Shown piece after piece: positions 15,503 through 24,957 of a DNA stretch of 64,000 bases; within the stretch, counting starts at the first letter, position 1; every line of letters begins with the position of its first letter. The notes beneath the pieces are model-generated. The model worked only from the letters and a program-made list of their open reading frames with translations, searched no databases and was not told the DNA's origin. A program made the translations under genes and the position numbers. The stretch comes from Clostridiales bacterium UBA4039 (lineage in GTDB: Bacteria > Bacillota > Clostridia > Lachnospirales > Vallitaleaceae): the NCBI GenBank assembly GCA_002382805.1, contig DGAD01000008.1, positions 113,387 through 177,386 on the forward strand, written 5' to 3'.

Positions 15503-16678
15503 TTATTTTTTTACAAATCGACCAAATATTTTATCGTTTTTTTTCAATGCATCAATTAAACAATCTACATCTTCTTTTGACTGACTATGTGTAAAGCTAA
15601 TGCGGATGGATTTGTCGCTTTCCTCATCGCTTAACCCAATGGCTTTTAACACATGCGATACATTTAATTTTTTTGAACTACATGCGGATCCAGTACTTAC
15701 CGCAATTTTGTCATCTTCAAGACTATGTAGTAACACTTCACCCTTAATGGATTTTGAACGGATATTAACAATATATGGACTTGCAATTTCTTTATCAAAT
15801 ACTCCAGTAGAATATCTTGAATTAACATACCAATCCGGAAGTTCTTCTACAAGCCGTTCCACAAAATATGCTTTAAGTTCAATCAGACGGGAATAGCGTT
15901 CTTCATTTGTTAACATCATTTGTTTTGCTGCTTCATACATTCCTACAATCCCAGCAACATTTTCTGTTCCTGGACGAACACCTTTTTGTTGACTACCACC
16001 ATATTGCAGGGGAATGATTTTTATGTTTTCATTAATGTAAGCAAATCCGACACCTTTGGGACCATAGATTTTATGCCCACTTGCAGAGTACATATCCACT
16101 TGACACTGTTTAAGCTGTAGGTTAAACTTTCCAAACCCTTGCACACCATCAACATGAAAAAGTGTGTTTGGATTCACTTCTTTGATTATCTTACCAATGG
16201 ACTGAATATCTTGAATAGTTCCAAGTTCATTATTAACATGCATGATGGACACTATTGTTGTATCCGGACGGATTGCGCGACGTAATACATCAAGAGAAAC
16301 TTGACCTGTATGGTCCACCGGAAGACGCGTCACTTCAAATCCTTGATTTTCAAGAAATGTGAATGTTTCACCAACAGATGCATGTTCAATTTTTGATGTA
16401 ATAATATGCTTGCCACTTCTATGATACGCTCTAGCTACCCCTTGAATGCATAAGTTATTACTCTCTGTTCCTCCTGAGGTAAAGTAAATCGCTTTTTCTT
16501 TAACTCCAAGTAGTTTGGCAATATAATTTCTAGCTTTGTTCACTTCATTTTCTGCATCCAAACCTTTGGCATGTAGGCTTGATGGATTGCCATAATCGAT
16601 TTGCAGCATACGTTGCATTGCTTTAAGCGCTTCATTACAAAGCGGTGTCGTCGCTGCATGATCAAAATATAGGTTCAT
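15503..16678 (-). CDS. Cysteine desulfurase (NifZ/IscS-like, partner of ThiI)
   Basis: PLP-dependent class V aminotransferase-fold enzyme that removes sulphur from cysteine. Motifs are LYFDHAATTP at the N-terminus, SGGTESNNL, HVDGVQGFGK, the PLP lysine in SASGHKIYGPKGVGF near residue 200, and the reactive cysteine in STGSACSSKK near residue 335. In B. subtilis a dedicated desulfurase, NifZ, is encoded next to thiI and feeds it; the same pairing here supports that role over a general iron-sulphur function. No iscU or nifU gene lies nearby. ATG at 16678 with AAGGAAG upstream. 391 residues, normal. Confidence 0.93.
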   Translation of the reverse strand: MNLYFDHAATTPLCNEALKAMQRMLQIDYGNPSSLHAKGLDAENEVNKARNYIAKLLGVKEKAIYFTSGGTESNNLCIQGVARAYHRSGKHIITSKIEHASVGETFTFLENQGFEVTRLPVDHTGQVSLDVLRRAIRPDTTIVSIMHVNNELGTIQDIQSIGKIIKEVNPNTLFHVDGVQGFGKFNLQLKQCQVDMYSASGHKIYGPKGVGFAYINENIKIIPLQYGGSQQKGVRPGTENVAGIVGMYEAAKQMMLTNEERYSRLIELKAYFVERLVEELPDWYVNSRYSTGVFDKEIASPYIVNIRSKSIKGEVLLHSLEDDKIAVSTGSACSSKKLNVSHVLKAIGLSDEESDKSIRISFTHSQSKEDVDCLIDALKKNDKIFGRFVKK

Positions 16679-16724
16679 TTTCTTTTTCTTCCTTTCAATA
16701 CCAATCGGCTAAATCACTCTTCAC

Positions 16725-16748
16725 ACAAAAAAGGACATGATGCCTTTT
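16725..16748 (-). terminator. Second hairpin downstream of cheY
   Basis: AAAAGG/CCTTTT stem with an inner CAT/ATG pairing, running into a T-run on the minus strand. It lies just after the main cheY terminator and before the desulfurase gene. Weaker than the first. Confidence 0.4.
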
Positions 16749-16761
16749 GGTTCAGTAACAC

Positions 16762-16791
16762 AAAAAAATGTAGGTAGTTCCCCACCTACAT
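16762..16791 (-). terminator. Intrinsic terminator of the hrcA-to-cheY operon
   Basis: Eight-base-pair stem (ATGTAGGT/ACCTACAT on the plus strand) with an 8-base loop and seven T on the minus strand, 15 bp after the cheY stop. Confidence 0.82.
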
Positions 16792-16805
16792 CCCTATCAT
16801 ACGTT

Positions 16806-17171
16806 TTATTTTCCTAAAACATTTTCAATCGCTTGTAAAACTCGGGCTTTCTGAAATGGCTTTACAATAAAGTCTTTGGCACCTTTTTTTATTGCATCAA
16901 CAACCATTGGCTGTTGTCCCATTGCAGAACACATGATAATTTTACTCTCAGGACTTGATTCTACGATTCCGGGAATTGCTGTAACTCCATCCATCTCAGG
17001 CATTGTAATATCTAAAGTAATAATATCTGGTTTAAATTCTTTAGCTTTCGTAATTGCTTCTTTACCATTACTCGCCTCAGCAACAACCTCGTATCCTTCT
17101 TCGGTCAACATTTTTTTTAATACAGTACGCATAAAAACCGCATCATCAACGATCATCACATTAACTGCCAT
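16806..17171 (-). CDS. cheY: CheY-like single-domain response regulator
   Basis: 121-residue stand-alone receiver domain. The acidic pocket is VMIVDDAVFMR (Asp pair near 9-10), the phosphorylated Asp is in IITLDITMPEMDG near 54, the Ser/Thr switch is MCSAMGQQ near 84, and the Lys is in FIVKPFQ near 106. It is closest to Gram-positive CheY, which binds the flagellar switch. No kinase or flagellar gene is beside it: it ends the heat-shock/rRNA-modification operon, two bp after rsmE, with a GAGGAGG ribosome site. A chemoreceptor is encoded elsewhere in the window (44.2-45.5 kb). It could serve another kinase; the link to motility is inference. Confidence 0.88.
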   Translation of the reverse strand: MAVNVMIVDDAVFMRTVLKKMLTEEGYEVVAEASNGKEAITKAKEFKPDIITLDITMPEMDGVTAIPGIVESSPESKIIMCSAMGQQPMVVDAIKKGAKDFIVKPFQKARVLQAIENVLGK

Positions 17172-17173
17172 AA

Positions 17174-17914
17174 CTAGGCCTCCTCTATTTCATACATCAG
17201 CATTGCCATAAAGACCATGCCGGCTGTTTCTGTTCTAAGTATTCGATTCCCTAAACTCACAAGTTCTCCACCAATAGCTAATAGCTCTTTGATTTCTTCA
17301 GGATCAAAACCACCTTCCGGACCAATCAAGACAGCAATCTTTTTTGCATCATGCAAATGTTTGAAAACTTCTCGTGTCCCTAACATTCCTCGTGTGTTTT
17401 CGTACGGAATTATGACTTTATCATAGTCTTTTAGCTCTGTCAACATTTCGCGCCAGTTAAGTACGCCTCTAACCGATGGAATAACGCCTCGCTTGCTTTG
17501 TTTAGCCGCAGATTGCGCAATCGCATTCCAACGACGAACTTTTTTAACCGCCTTTTGTTCATCATACTTTACTATAGAACGGCGCATTTGAACGGAGACG
17601 ATCTCATACGCACCTAACTCAACACATTTTTGTGTAACCTGTTCCATCTTGTCTTGTTTAGGTGCACCTTGATAAAGCGTCACTTGAATGGGTAATTCAC
17701 TCATGGAATTATCTACTGATTGTATTTTACACTGAATTACTTCATTCGTCAATGCTTCGATTTCACACTGATACTCTAACCCTTCACCATTGCTAATTAC
17801 AAGAGGCTCTCCTTCTTTTAAACGAAGAACATTCATAATATGATTTACGTCTTGTCCTGTAATGTGAATATGCGTATCGTCTATTGCTGTATTCTCCACA
17901 AAAAAATGATACAT
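17174..17914 (-). CDS. rsmE: 16S rRNA m3U1498 methyltransferase RsmE
   Basis: SPOUT-class methyltransferase that methylates U1498 of 16S rRNA in the small subunit. An N-terminal PUA-like region (HVLRLKEGEPLVISNGEG-like) precedes the knotted domain. The C-terminus carries the diagnostic LIGPEGGFDPEEIKEL and SLGNRILRTETAG motifs that form the SAM pocket. 246 residues, normal. One bp after prmA; the prmA-rsmE pair behind dnaJ is a conserved Firmicutes order. Confidence 0.97.
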   Translation of the reverse strand: MYHFFVENTAIDDTHIHITGQDVNHIMNVLRLKEGEPLVISNGEGLEYQCEIEALTNEVIQCKIQSVDNSMSELPIQVTLYQGAPKQDKMEQVTQKCVELGAYEIVSVQMRRSIVKYDEQKAVKKVRRWNAIAQSAAKQSKRGVIPSVRGVLNWREMLTELKDYDKVIIPYENTRGMLGTREVFKHLHDAKKIAVLIGPEGGFDPEEIKELLAIGGELVSLGNRILRTETAGMVFMAMLMYEIEEA

Positions 17915-17915
17915 C

Positions 17916-18848
17916 TCACACCTCTTTTCCTGCTATGACACTTGCTCTTGAAATGATGGCTACCCAACCTCCATCACGATTAATCTCAATAATCTCAAAG
18001 CCTTGGGCTTCTAAATGTGAAACAACCTGCGCTTCTTTTTCTTTAATAATTCCTGATGCAATAAATATACCTTGATCCTTTAAAACTTGGTGGACCTTCT
18101 CTGTAATAGATATAATAATTTCAGCAAAGATATTTGCTACGACAAAATCTATATGTTCATTAACATTTTCAAGCAGATCTCCTTGATAAACCGTCAATTG
18201 ATCTTCTACATGATTAGAAGCGACATTTTCTTTTGCAATTTTACATGCACTTGCATCAATGTCAATTAAGCGCCCCACTCCGGCTCCAAGTTTAGCGGCA
18301 GCAATGCCTAAGATACCACTTCCACACCCTACATCTACAAAACTATCACCATGTTCAGTATATTTTTCTATGGCTTTCATACATAAGGAGGTCGTCTCAT
18401 GGGTTCCCGAACCAAATGCCATCCCAGGATCAATGTCAATAATTATCTCTGTATCCTTATACATTGGCCAATCATTCATGTCTTCCCAAATCGGCTTAAC
18501 AACAATACGTTGGCTAATAGCAAATGGTTTATAATATTTTTTCCAATTGTGCGCCCAATCTTCATCATCTGTTTTACCTTGTCTAAAAACATATTTTGGA
18601 AATCGAAGCTTTATTTCACCTAAGATGGTTGTAACGTCTTCTTCTTCTGAAAGATAGAAGCGTATCCCTACATACTCTTCCATGGTATTATCAAAATCTA
18701 ATGCGTCAACAAACATCTGCTGTTGCTCTTGTTTTGATATATACTCATCAAGAATCTCTACACCTTGAATAGGATAATCATATAGGTCTGCGCAAAAAAT
18801 ATCCGCATCGTCGCGATGCACTAAGGTTTCTATTTCAATATATTTCAT
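17916..18848 (-). CDS. prmA: Ribosomal protein L11 methyltransferase
   Basis: Trimethylates lysines of ribosomal protein L11. The N-terminal substrate-recognition domain (residues 1-100) is followed by a class I methyltransferase domain. Its SAM motif is SFVDVGCGSGILGIAAAKLG near residue 173, with the upstream IDPGMAFGSGTHETTSLC signature and the VVANIFAEII motif in the catalytic region. 310 residues, normal. It lies 33 bp after dnaJ in the heat-shock operon, with AAGGG upstream of the ATG. Confidence 0.96.
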   Translation of the reverse strand: MKYIEIETLVHRDDADIFCADLYDYPIQGVEILDEYISKQEQQQMFVDALDFDNTMEEYVGIRFYLSEEEDVTTILGEIKLRFPKYVFRQGKTDDEDWAHNWKKYYKPFAISQRIVVKPIWEDMNDWPMYKDTEIIIDIDPGMAFGSGTHETTSLCMKAIEKYTEHGDSFVDVGCGSGILGIAAAKLGAGVGRLIDIDASACKIAKENVASNHVEDQLTVYQGDLLENVNEHIDFVVANIFAEIIISITEKVHQVLKDQGIFIASGIIKEKEAQVVSHLEAQGFEIIEINRDGGWVAIISRASVIAGKEV

Positions 18849-18881
18849 AATGACCCTTTCATCTTAAGGCAAAGACGCATT

Positions 18882-20030
18882 TTATTCAAATGCGTCTTTC
18901 ATTTTGTCAAATATCCCTTTTTTTTTCTTACCTGCTGTAACTTCTTCTCCAAATGCCGCTGCAAGCTCTTCAAAAGCTTCTTTTTGCCGTTGATTAAGTT
19001 TTGTTGGTGTCTCTACAACTACATCAACATATTGATCCCCACGGGATTTGCTGTGATTCAAGTAGGGAACTCCTTTTCCACGTAATCTAAAACGTGTTCC
19101 CGTTTGTGTTCCCGGATCAATACTATATTTTACTTTTCCATCCAGTGTCGGCACTTCAATTTCTGCTCCAAGGGCAGCTTGTGTGAAGGAGATTTTCATT
19201 TTATAATATATATCCGTTCCATGACGTTCAAACTCCGCATGTGGTCGAATATAAATTGTCAGTAAGATATCGCCACGTGGTCCACCATTTTCTCCTGGCT
19301 CTCCTTTGCCTTTTAAGCGAATGGTTTGTCCATTGTCAATACCTGCTGGTATATTTACTGAAATTTTCTTACGTTTTTTTACATATCCAGCTCCTGAACA
19401 GGCTTCACATTTTTCTTTAATGATTTTTCCGCTTCCTTGACATGTTGGGCATGTTCTTACACTAGCCACGGTTCCTAAAATCGTCTGCTGATTATATCGA
19501 ACTTGTCCCGAACCGCCACATTGACTACATGTCTCAGGATGTGTTCCTTCTTTGGCACCACTTCCGTGACACACTTCACATTCATCTGACACAGAGATAT
19601 TGAGATCTTTGTCTGTCCCAAAAACTGCCTCTTCAAAATCTAATTCGATTGAGGCACGTAGTGACGCACCTTTTCTTGGTCCATTACTTGGTCCTCGGCG
19701 TCCGCCTCCACCAAAAAAATCTCCAAAAATGTCACCAAACATATCACCCATATCACCAAAGTCAAATCCACCTGAGAATCCGCCATGACCTGGTCCGCCT
19801 TGGCTAAAGGCTGCATGTCCAAATTGGTCATACTGTTGTCTTTTTCCAGCATCACTAAGCACTTCATATGCTTCTGTTGCCTCTCTAAACTTATGCGCTG
19901 CTGATTCATCGTCTGGATTAATGTCCGGATGATATTTTTTTGCTACTTTGCGATATGCTTTTTTTATATCTGAGTCTGTTGCATCTTTTGATACACCAAG
20001 AACTTCATAATAATCACGTTGTTCAGCCAT
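18882..20030 (-). CDS. dnaJ: Chaperone DnaJ
   Basis: Hsp40 co-chaperone that delivers substrates to DnaK and stimulates its ATPase. Domains in order: J domain (residues 5-70) with the HPD motif in [10 protein letters not shown]; a glycine/phenylalanine-rich linker (about 72-115); a zinc region with four CxxCxGxG-type repeats ([32 protein letters not shown]); and the C-terminal substrate domain. 382 residues, full length. It follows dnaK after 116 bp that contain a stem-loop. Confidence 0.98.
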   Translation of the reverse strand: MAEQRDYYEVLGVSKDATDSDIKKAYRKVAKKYHPDINPDDESAAHKFREATEAYEVLSDAGKRQQYDQFGHAAFSQGGPGHGGFSGGFDFGDMGDMFGDIFGDFFGGGGRRGPSNGPRKGASLRASIELDFEEAVFGTDKDLNISVSDECEVCHGSGAKEGTHPETCSQCGGSGQVRYNQQTILGTVASVRTCPTCQGSGKIIKEKCEACSGAGYVKKRKKISVNIPAGIDNGQTIRLKGKGEPGENGGPRGDILLTIYIRPHAEFERHGTDIYYKMKISFTQAALGAEIEVPTLDGKVKYSIDPGTQTGTRFRLRGKGVPYLNHSKSRGDQYVDVVVETPTKLNQRQKEAFEELAAAFGEEVTAGKKKKGIFDKMKDAFE

Positions 20031-20074
20031 AATTCACCGCCTATTTCTTTTTTGTGAAGATCTATTCATGGTTC

Positions 20075-20104
20075 AAGGAAAGGAGACACTTTGCCCCTTT
20101 CCTT
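20075..20104 (-). other. Stem-loop in the dnaK-dnaJ gap
   Basis: Nine-base-pair AAGGAAAGG/CCTTTCCTT stem with a 12-base loop. No T-run follows on the minus strand, so it is not a standard terminator. It may protect the 3' end of a processed dnaK message or reduce transcription into dnaJ. Confidence 0.45.
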
Positions 20105-20146
20105 AATATGTTATATCTTCTTAATTCACGTATTACCTATTATATA

Positions 20147-22021
20147 TTATTCTTCTGTAAAGTCAACGTCAACAACATCATCATCTGCTTGAGCAGAATC
20201 ACTTGCTTGTCCACCCGCCGCTTGATTTGGATCCATACCTTCTGGTCCTGCTTGCGCACCACTTGCTGCATAGATTTTTTGTGATACTTCATTAAGCACG
20301 TGCATTAATGCATCTTTTGCCGCCGTAATTTTTTCGATATCTGCAGTTTCTAATGTTTTTTCTTCTGTTTCTTTAAGAAGTTCTTTTACTTTACTTACTT
20401 CGCTTTCAAGGCGAGTTTTATCTGCATCTTCTAATTTTTCGCCAAGCTCTTCGATTGTCTTTTCTGTTTGGAAGACAAGTGAATCGGCTTCGTTACGAGC
20501 ATCAATACCTTCTTTTCTTTTCTTATCTTCAGCTTCAAACGCTTTAGCTTCTTCAACTGCACGATCGATTTCATCATCCGATAAGTTGGTACTTGCTGTA
20601 ATTGTGATATGTTGTTCTTTTCCTGTTCCCAAGTCTTTTGCACGAACAGTTACGATACCATTGGCGTCAATGTCAAAGGTTACTTCAATTTGAGGAATAC
20701 CACGACGAGCAGCTGGAATACCATCCAAACGGAAACGACCAAGTGTTTTATTGTCTCTTGCAAATTCTCTTTCCCCTTGAACAACATGGATATCAACTGC
20801 TGACTGATTATCTTCTGCTGTTGAGAAAATTTGGCTCTTTTTCGTTGGAATCGTTGTATTTCTTTCAATGAGTTTTGTCGCCACTCCACCAAGTGTCTCT
20901 AATCCAAGAGATAAAGGTGTAACATCTAGTAACAAGATATCACCTGCACCTGCATCCCCTGCAAGTTTTCCACCTTGAATCGCTGCACCAACTGCAACAC
21001 ATTCATCTGGGTTGATTCCTTTGAATGGGTCTTTTCCAGTAAGTTTATATACAGCAGCTTGCACAGCCGGAACACGTGTTGAACCACCTACAAGTAATAC
21101 TTTATCAATTTCTGATGCATCCAAATCAGCATCTTTTAAAGCAAGATTAACCGGTCCCATTGTCGCTTGAACAAGATCGTGTGTTAACTCATCAAACTTT
21201 GCACGTGTAAGGGTAACATCCAAATGCTTTGGACCTTCTTGTGTCGCTGTAATAAATGGTAAGTTGATATTTGATGTTGTAGCACTTGACAATTCTTTTT
21301 TCGCTTTTTCAGCAGCTTCTTTTAGACGTTGCATTGCCATCTTATCTGCAGATAAGTCAACACCTTCTGTGCTTTTAAATTCTTTTACTAAGAAATCTAT
21401 AACCCGTTGGTCAAAGTCATCTCCACCTAAATGGTTGTTACCATTCGTCGCTAATACCTCAAGTACACCATCACCAATTTCAATAATTGATACGTCAAAT
21501 GTACCACCACCAAGGTCAAAAACCATGATTTTTTGCTCGTGCTCGTTATCTAAACCATAAGCTAATGCTGCAGCCGTTGGTTCGTTAATGATACGTTTTA
21601 CTTCTAATCCCGCGATTTTCCCAGCATCTTTTGTTGCTTGACGTTGAGAGTCTGTAAAATATGCAGGAACTGTAATAACGGCTGCATCAACAGTTTCTCC
21701 AAGATAACTTTCTGCATCTGCCTTTAATTTTTGTAATGTCATTGCAGAAATTTCTTGTGGTGAATAGTTTTTATCGTCGATAGCGACCTTATGATCTGTC
21801 CCCATATGTCGTTTAATAGATGCAATGGTTTTATCTGGGTTTGTAATCGCTTGACGCTTTGCAGGTTCTCCTGCAAGACGTTCCCCACTTTTTGTAAATG
21901 CCACAACGGAAGGCGTTGTTCTTGCCCCTTCTGAGTTTTCTATAACGATTGGTTTTCCACCTTCCATTACAGATACACATGAGTTTGTTGTTCCTAAGTC
22001 AATTCCTATAATTTTAGCCAT
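20147..22021 (-). CDS. dnaK: Chaperone DnaK (Hsp70)
   Basis: ATP-dependent chaperone, 624 residues. The nucleotide-binding domain begins [14 protein letters not shown] and contains [14 protein letters not shown] near residue 170 and [14 protein letters not shown] near 310. The substrate domain starts at [17 protein letters not shown] near 365, and the C-terminus ends in an acidic tail similar to the EEVD-like [12 protein letters not shown]. Third gene of hrcA-grpE-dnaK-dnaJ, 25 bp after grpE. Regulated by the CIRCE operator upstream of hrcA. Confidence 0.99.
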   Translation of the reverse strand: MAKIIGIDLGTTNSCVSVMEGGKPIVIENSEGARTTPSVVAFTKSGERLAGEPAKRQAITNPDKTIASIKRHMGTDHKVAIDDKNYSPQEISAMTLQKLKADAESYLGETVDAAVITVPAYFTDSQRQATKDAGKIAGLEVKRIINEPTAAALAYGLDNEHEQKIMVFDLGGGTFDVSIIEIGDGVLEVLATNGNNHLGGDDFDQRVIDFLVKEFKSTEGVDLSADKMAMQRLKEAAEKAKKELSSATTSNINLPFITATQEGPKHLDVTLTRAKFDELTHDLVQATMGPVNLALKDADLDASEIDKVLLVGGSTRVPAVQAAVYKLTGKDPFKGINPDECVAVGAAIQGGKLAGDAGAGDILLLDVTPLSLGLETLGGVATKLIERNTTIPTKKSQIFSTAEDNQSAVDIHVVQGEREFARDNKTLGRFRLDGIPAARRGIPQIEVTFDIDANGIVTVRAKDLGTGKEQHITITASTNLSDDEIDRAVEEAKAFEAEDKKRKEGIDARNEADSLVFQTEKTIEELGEKLEDADKTRLESEVSKVKELLKETEEKTLETADIEKITAAKDALMHVLNEVSQKIYAASGAQAGPEGMDPNQAAGGQASDSAQADDDVVDVDFTEE

Positions 22022-22046
22022 GTTTAATTTCCTCCTATACGTTTTT

Positions 22047-22649
22047 TTAGTTTACGACTTTTACCATACTATATCTTAAAACAGTCTCTTTATACATATA
22101 CCCTTTTTGGAAAACTTCTGCCACCATATTATCATCATATGCATCGTTTTCTTCATGCGTCACTGCATGATGTAAGTTCGGATCAAACTCTTGATGTAAT
22201 GCATCGATTTCTTTGACACCAAGTTCAGTCATTGTATCCATCAACTGTTTGTAAATCATTTCAATACCTTTAGTAATACCTAAATCTTTTTCTTCTTCAC
22301 TAATATGTTCTAACGCTCTTTCAAAGTTATCAATAACAGGAAGCAGATTTTCTAACACTTCTTTAGCTCCACTATCATACATTGCAGCTTTTTCTTTGAT
22401 TGTACGCTTTCTAAAGTTATCAAATTCTGCTATTGTACGTTGATACTTATCTGCGTTTTCCTTTGCTTGTTTTTCTGCCTCGATAAGCGCCTGTTTTACA
22501 AGCTCTGCCTCTGCCACAGTATCTGTTGCATCACTTTCTGACTCAGGCATTTCATCAATCACTTCTGCTTCCACTTCAACTTCGTCTTTTTTGATTTCTT
22601 CATTATCGACTTGTGTCGTTTCATCATGTAATTCTTCGTTTTTCTTCAT
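22047..22649 (-). CDS. grpE: Nucleotide exchange factor GrpE
   Basis: Dimeric exchange factor that releases ADP from DnaK. The first 50 residues are acidic and unstructured, then comes a long coiled coil ([24 protein letters not shown]), then the conserved [11 protein letters not shown] and [12 protein letters not shown] motifs, with a C-terminal beta domain ([14 protein letters not shown]). 200 residues, normal. It lies 18 bp after hrcA. Confidence 0.98.
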   Translation of the reverse strand: MKKNEELHDETTQVDNEEIKKDEVEVEAEVIDEMPESESDATDTVAEAELVKQALIEAEKQAKENADKYQRTIAEFDNFRKRTIKEKAAMYDSGAKEVLENLLPVIDNFERALEHISEEEKDLGITKGIEMIYKQLMDTMTELGVKEIDALHQEFDPNLHHAVTHEENDAYDDNMVAEVFQKGYMYKETVLRYSMVKVVN

Positions 22650-22667
22650 AAGGATACTCTTCTCTTT

Positions 22668-23699
22668 CTATAACTTATTTAATAAATCATCGACATTTTT
22701 GATTAAACATCTCAAATTCTGAACCGTTCGATCATAATCCATACGCTTAGGGCCAATAATGCCTATAGCACCGACCTTCTCCCCGCCAATATGATAGGAA
22801 GTGGTAATCAAGCTACATTCTTTAAGTCCATCTAATTCGTTTTCTTCACCGATAACAATTTTAACATGCCCATCATCGCTTTCAATGGTCGTGTTAATGA
22901 TATCTTTGAGCACATCTTTTGTTTCAAGGGTTTTTAGCAACGTAGAGGCTTTACTTATATCGTTAAATTCAGGATACTGTAAAATATTCATCGTCCCATA
23001 TGTATAAATATCTGAATCATCCACTTCACGTATTGTTTTAAAAACAACATCAATGACTTTTCCAATAACTTCTTCCCCGTCTTCAACCGGGTCTTTAATC
23101 TTGTGAATAATGTCAAGCCCAATGTCTTCTAATGTCAAACCAATAAGATGTTGATTCAAAGTTAATGTTAATTGATTTAAAAGCTCTTGATTGACTTCAT
23201 GTTCAAGGTGAATCATATAATCTTTGATTGCATTACCATCCGTTACGATGACAGCTAAAACTGCACGTTTTTCAACTTCTACAAGTTGAATATTTTTAAT
23301 CTTACTTTTTTTGTAAGACGGAGAACTTACTATACTTGTATAATGTGTTTCTTTGGCGAGATATTCACCAATTGTTTTTAGCATATCTTCAATTCGAGAA
23401 GCACTCTTTTTTAATTCTTCTAGATAGACAAGCTTTGTAAATTCTGCTTTTTGCAGCTGTAGCATCATATCCACATAAAATCGATAGCCTTTATCTGAAG
23501 GAATGCGCCCTGAAGACGTATGAGGCTGCATGATGAACCCAAGCTCTTCTAAATCCGACATTTCGTTTCGAATGGTTGCCGGGCTGATTCCTAAATCATA
23601 ATGTCTCGACAGCGTTCGTGAGCCTACCGGTTCGGCAGTTTCAAAATAATCGTGAATAATTGCTTTAAGAATTTGTAACTTCCGCTCATTTAATTCCAC
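22668..23699 (-). CDS. hrcA: Heat-inducible transcription repressor HrcA
   Basis: Represses the class I heat-shock operon by binding CIRCE and is itself kept active by GroEL. The N-terminal winged helix (ELNERKLQILKAIIHDYFET, with PVGSRTLSRHYDLGISPATI) is followed by the HrcA domain and a C-terminal IGPKRMDYDRTVQNLRCL motif. I place the start at the GTG at 23699, with AAGGTGG seven bases upstream, giving 343 residues, the usual length. An upstream in-frame GTG at 23732 would lie inside the CIRCE operator and is unlikely. First gene of the heat-shock operon. Confidence 0.97.
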   Translation of the reverse strand: MELNERKLQILKAIIHDYFETAEPVGSRTLSRHYDLGISPATIRNEMSDLEELGFIMQPHTSSGRIPSDKGYRFYVDMMLQLQKAEFTKLVYLEELKKSASRIEDMLKTIGEYLAKETHYTSIVSSPSYKKSKIKNIQLVEVEKRAVLAVIVTDGNAIKDYMIHLEHEVNQELLNQLTLTLNQHLIGLTLEDIGLDIIHKIKDPVEDGEEVIGKVIDVVFKTIREVDDSDIYTYGTMNILQYPEFNDISKASTLLKTLETKDVLKDIINTTIESDDGHVKIVIGEENELDGLKECSLITTSYHIGGEKVGAIGIIGPKRMDYDRTVQNLRCLIKNVDDLLNKL

Positions 23700-23721
23700 A
23701 GTCTCACCACCTTCCAATTTG

Positions 23722-23748
23722 TTAGCACTCACTCATAAGGAGTGCTAA
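23722..23748 (-). promoter_or_regulatory. CIRCE operator
   Basis: Perfect TTAGCACTC-N9-GAGTGCTAA inverted repeat, the HrcA binding site. It lies between the hrcA promoter and the GTG start, so it will also be in the 5' leader of the mRNA. Confidence 0.99.
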
Positions 23749-23758
23749 CCATGTATCT

Positions 23759-23787
23759 ATAATATTATCTTCATTGATATTTGTCAA
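23759..23787 (-). promoter_or_regulatory. Housekeeping promoter of the heat-shock operon
   Basis: Minus-strand TTGACA, 17 bases, TATTAT, ten bp upstream of CIRCE. A near-consensus SigA promoter in the position expected for HrcA control. Confidence 0.88.
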
Positions 23788-23816
23788 CCCTTTTTATGTC
23801 AAAAAATATTAAAACC

Positions 23817-24947
23817 TTATAAAAATTCTTGAAACACGTAGTTGCTGACATCAATTCCTTTATCTGTTAGTTTCAGATACCCCTCGTCAACCATCAACAA
23901 ACCTTCATTTAGCATTTTGGCATAAGCTTCTTTCCACTCCTTATGAAAAGGATCATCAAAGGTTTTGTTAAAGGACTCTAAATGAATGCCTCTATCTAAT
24001 CGTAGTCCTAAAAAGATTTGCTCTTCCATTCGCCTTTTCTTTGAAGCCGTGTCTGTAAGTTCACGGATGGTATCGATATGACTCGAATGTTTAATGTAAT
24101 TATCCATATCCGAAGTATTGCTATAACGTGAACCATGAATGTATGATGCAGCTCCAAGACCTATCCCAATATAGTTTTTATCCGTCCAATAAGAGAGATT
24201 ATGTTGACATTCATAGCCATCTTTTGCAAAATTAGATATCTCATATCGATGATAGCCATATTCTTTTAAAATCTCTTTTGTGCGATGATACATTCTGCGT
24301 TCATCTTCTTCAGAAGGTAGCATTAATTGATTGCGTGTATATAGGTCATCGAATGCTGTGTTTTCTTCAATAATTAAACTATAGGTTGAAAGATGTTCCG
24401 GCGAAAGCTTTGCTACAGTATTAAGAGTTTTTTCCCATGATGCATTGGTCTGGTTTGGAAGCCCAAACATTAAGTCGATGTTAATGTTTGTAATATTGGC
24501 TTGCCGCAAACGATGATAGGTTTTTAAAAAATCATCATAATTATGAATGCGTCCCAACATTTTTAATTCTTCTGCATCTATGGATTGTAAACCAATACTT
24601 ACCCGATTAATGGGTGTCTTTTCTATCCATTTTGCAAAAGCTTGTGTAACTGTTCCTGGGTTGACTTCGATACTGACTTCTGCATCACTTTGCACCGTAA
24701 GATATTGATGGATTGTCTCAAATATCTGATTCAACTGGGCTAGTGTTAAAACCGATGGTGTTCCGCCTCCAATAAAAATCGTTTGAATCGGCGCCTTTAG
24801 ACGTACAGAATAAGCCTGTATTTCATAACACAGGCTTTCTACATAGTTCTGTTTTGTTTTTATGTCGGTTGGAAACGAGAGAAAATCACAATAGGCACAT
24901 TTTTGTGCACAAAATGGAATGTGAATATATAAACTATAGGGATTCAT
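23817..24947 (-). CDS. hemW: Heme chaperone HemW (radical SAM)
   Basis: HemN-like radical SAM protein. The cluster motif is HIPFCAQKCAYCDF at residues 9-22, and the QHNLSYW sequence matches the HNxxYW heme-binding motif that marks HemW heme chaperones rather than coproporphyrinogen dehydrogenases. 376 residues is the HemW size. Start at the ATG at 24947 with AAGGAG seven bases upstream; an in-frame start at 24968 overlaps lepA. The lepA-hemW-hrcA order is a conserved Firmicutes arrangement. Confidence 0.93.
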   Translation of the reverse strand: MNPYSLYIHIPFCAQKCAYCDFLSFPTDIKTKQNYVESLCYEIQAYSVRLKAPIQTIFIGGGTPSVLTLAQLNQIFETIHQYLTVQSDAEVSIEVNPGTVTQAFAKWIEKTPINRVSIGLQSIDAEELKMLGRIHNYDDFLKTYHRLRQANITNINIDLMFGLPNQTNASWEKTLNTVAKLSPEHLSTYSLIIEENTAFDDLYTRNQLMLPSEEDERRMYHRTKEILKEYGYHRYEISNFAKDGYECQHNLSYWTDKNYIGIGLGAASYIHGSRYSNTSDMDNYIKHSSHIDTIRELTDTASKKRRMEEQIFLGLRLDRGIHLESFNKTFDDPFHKEWKEAYAKMLNEGLLMVDEGYLKLTDKGIDVSNYVFQEFL

Positions 24948-24957
24948 AACGTTCTCC

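Noticed and set aside
23700..23732. Longer hrcA reading from the GTG at 23732
   Set aside because: It would start inside the CIRCE operator and add residues beyond the normal 343; the GTG at 23699 has a ribosome site at the right spacing.
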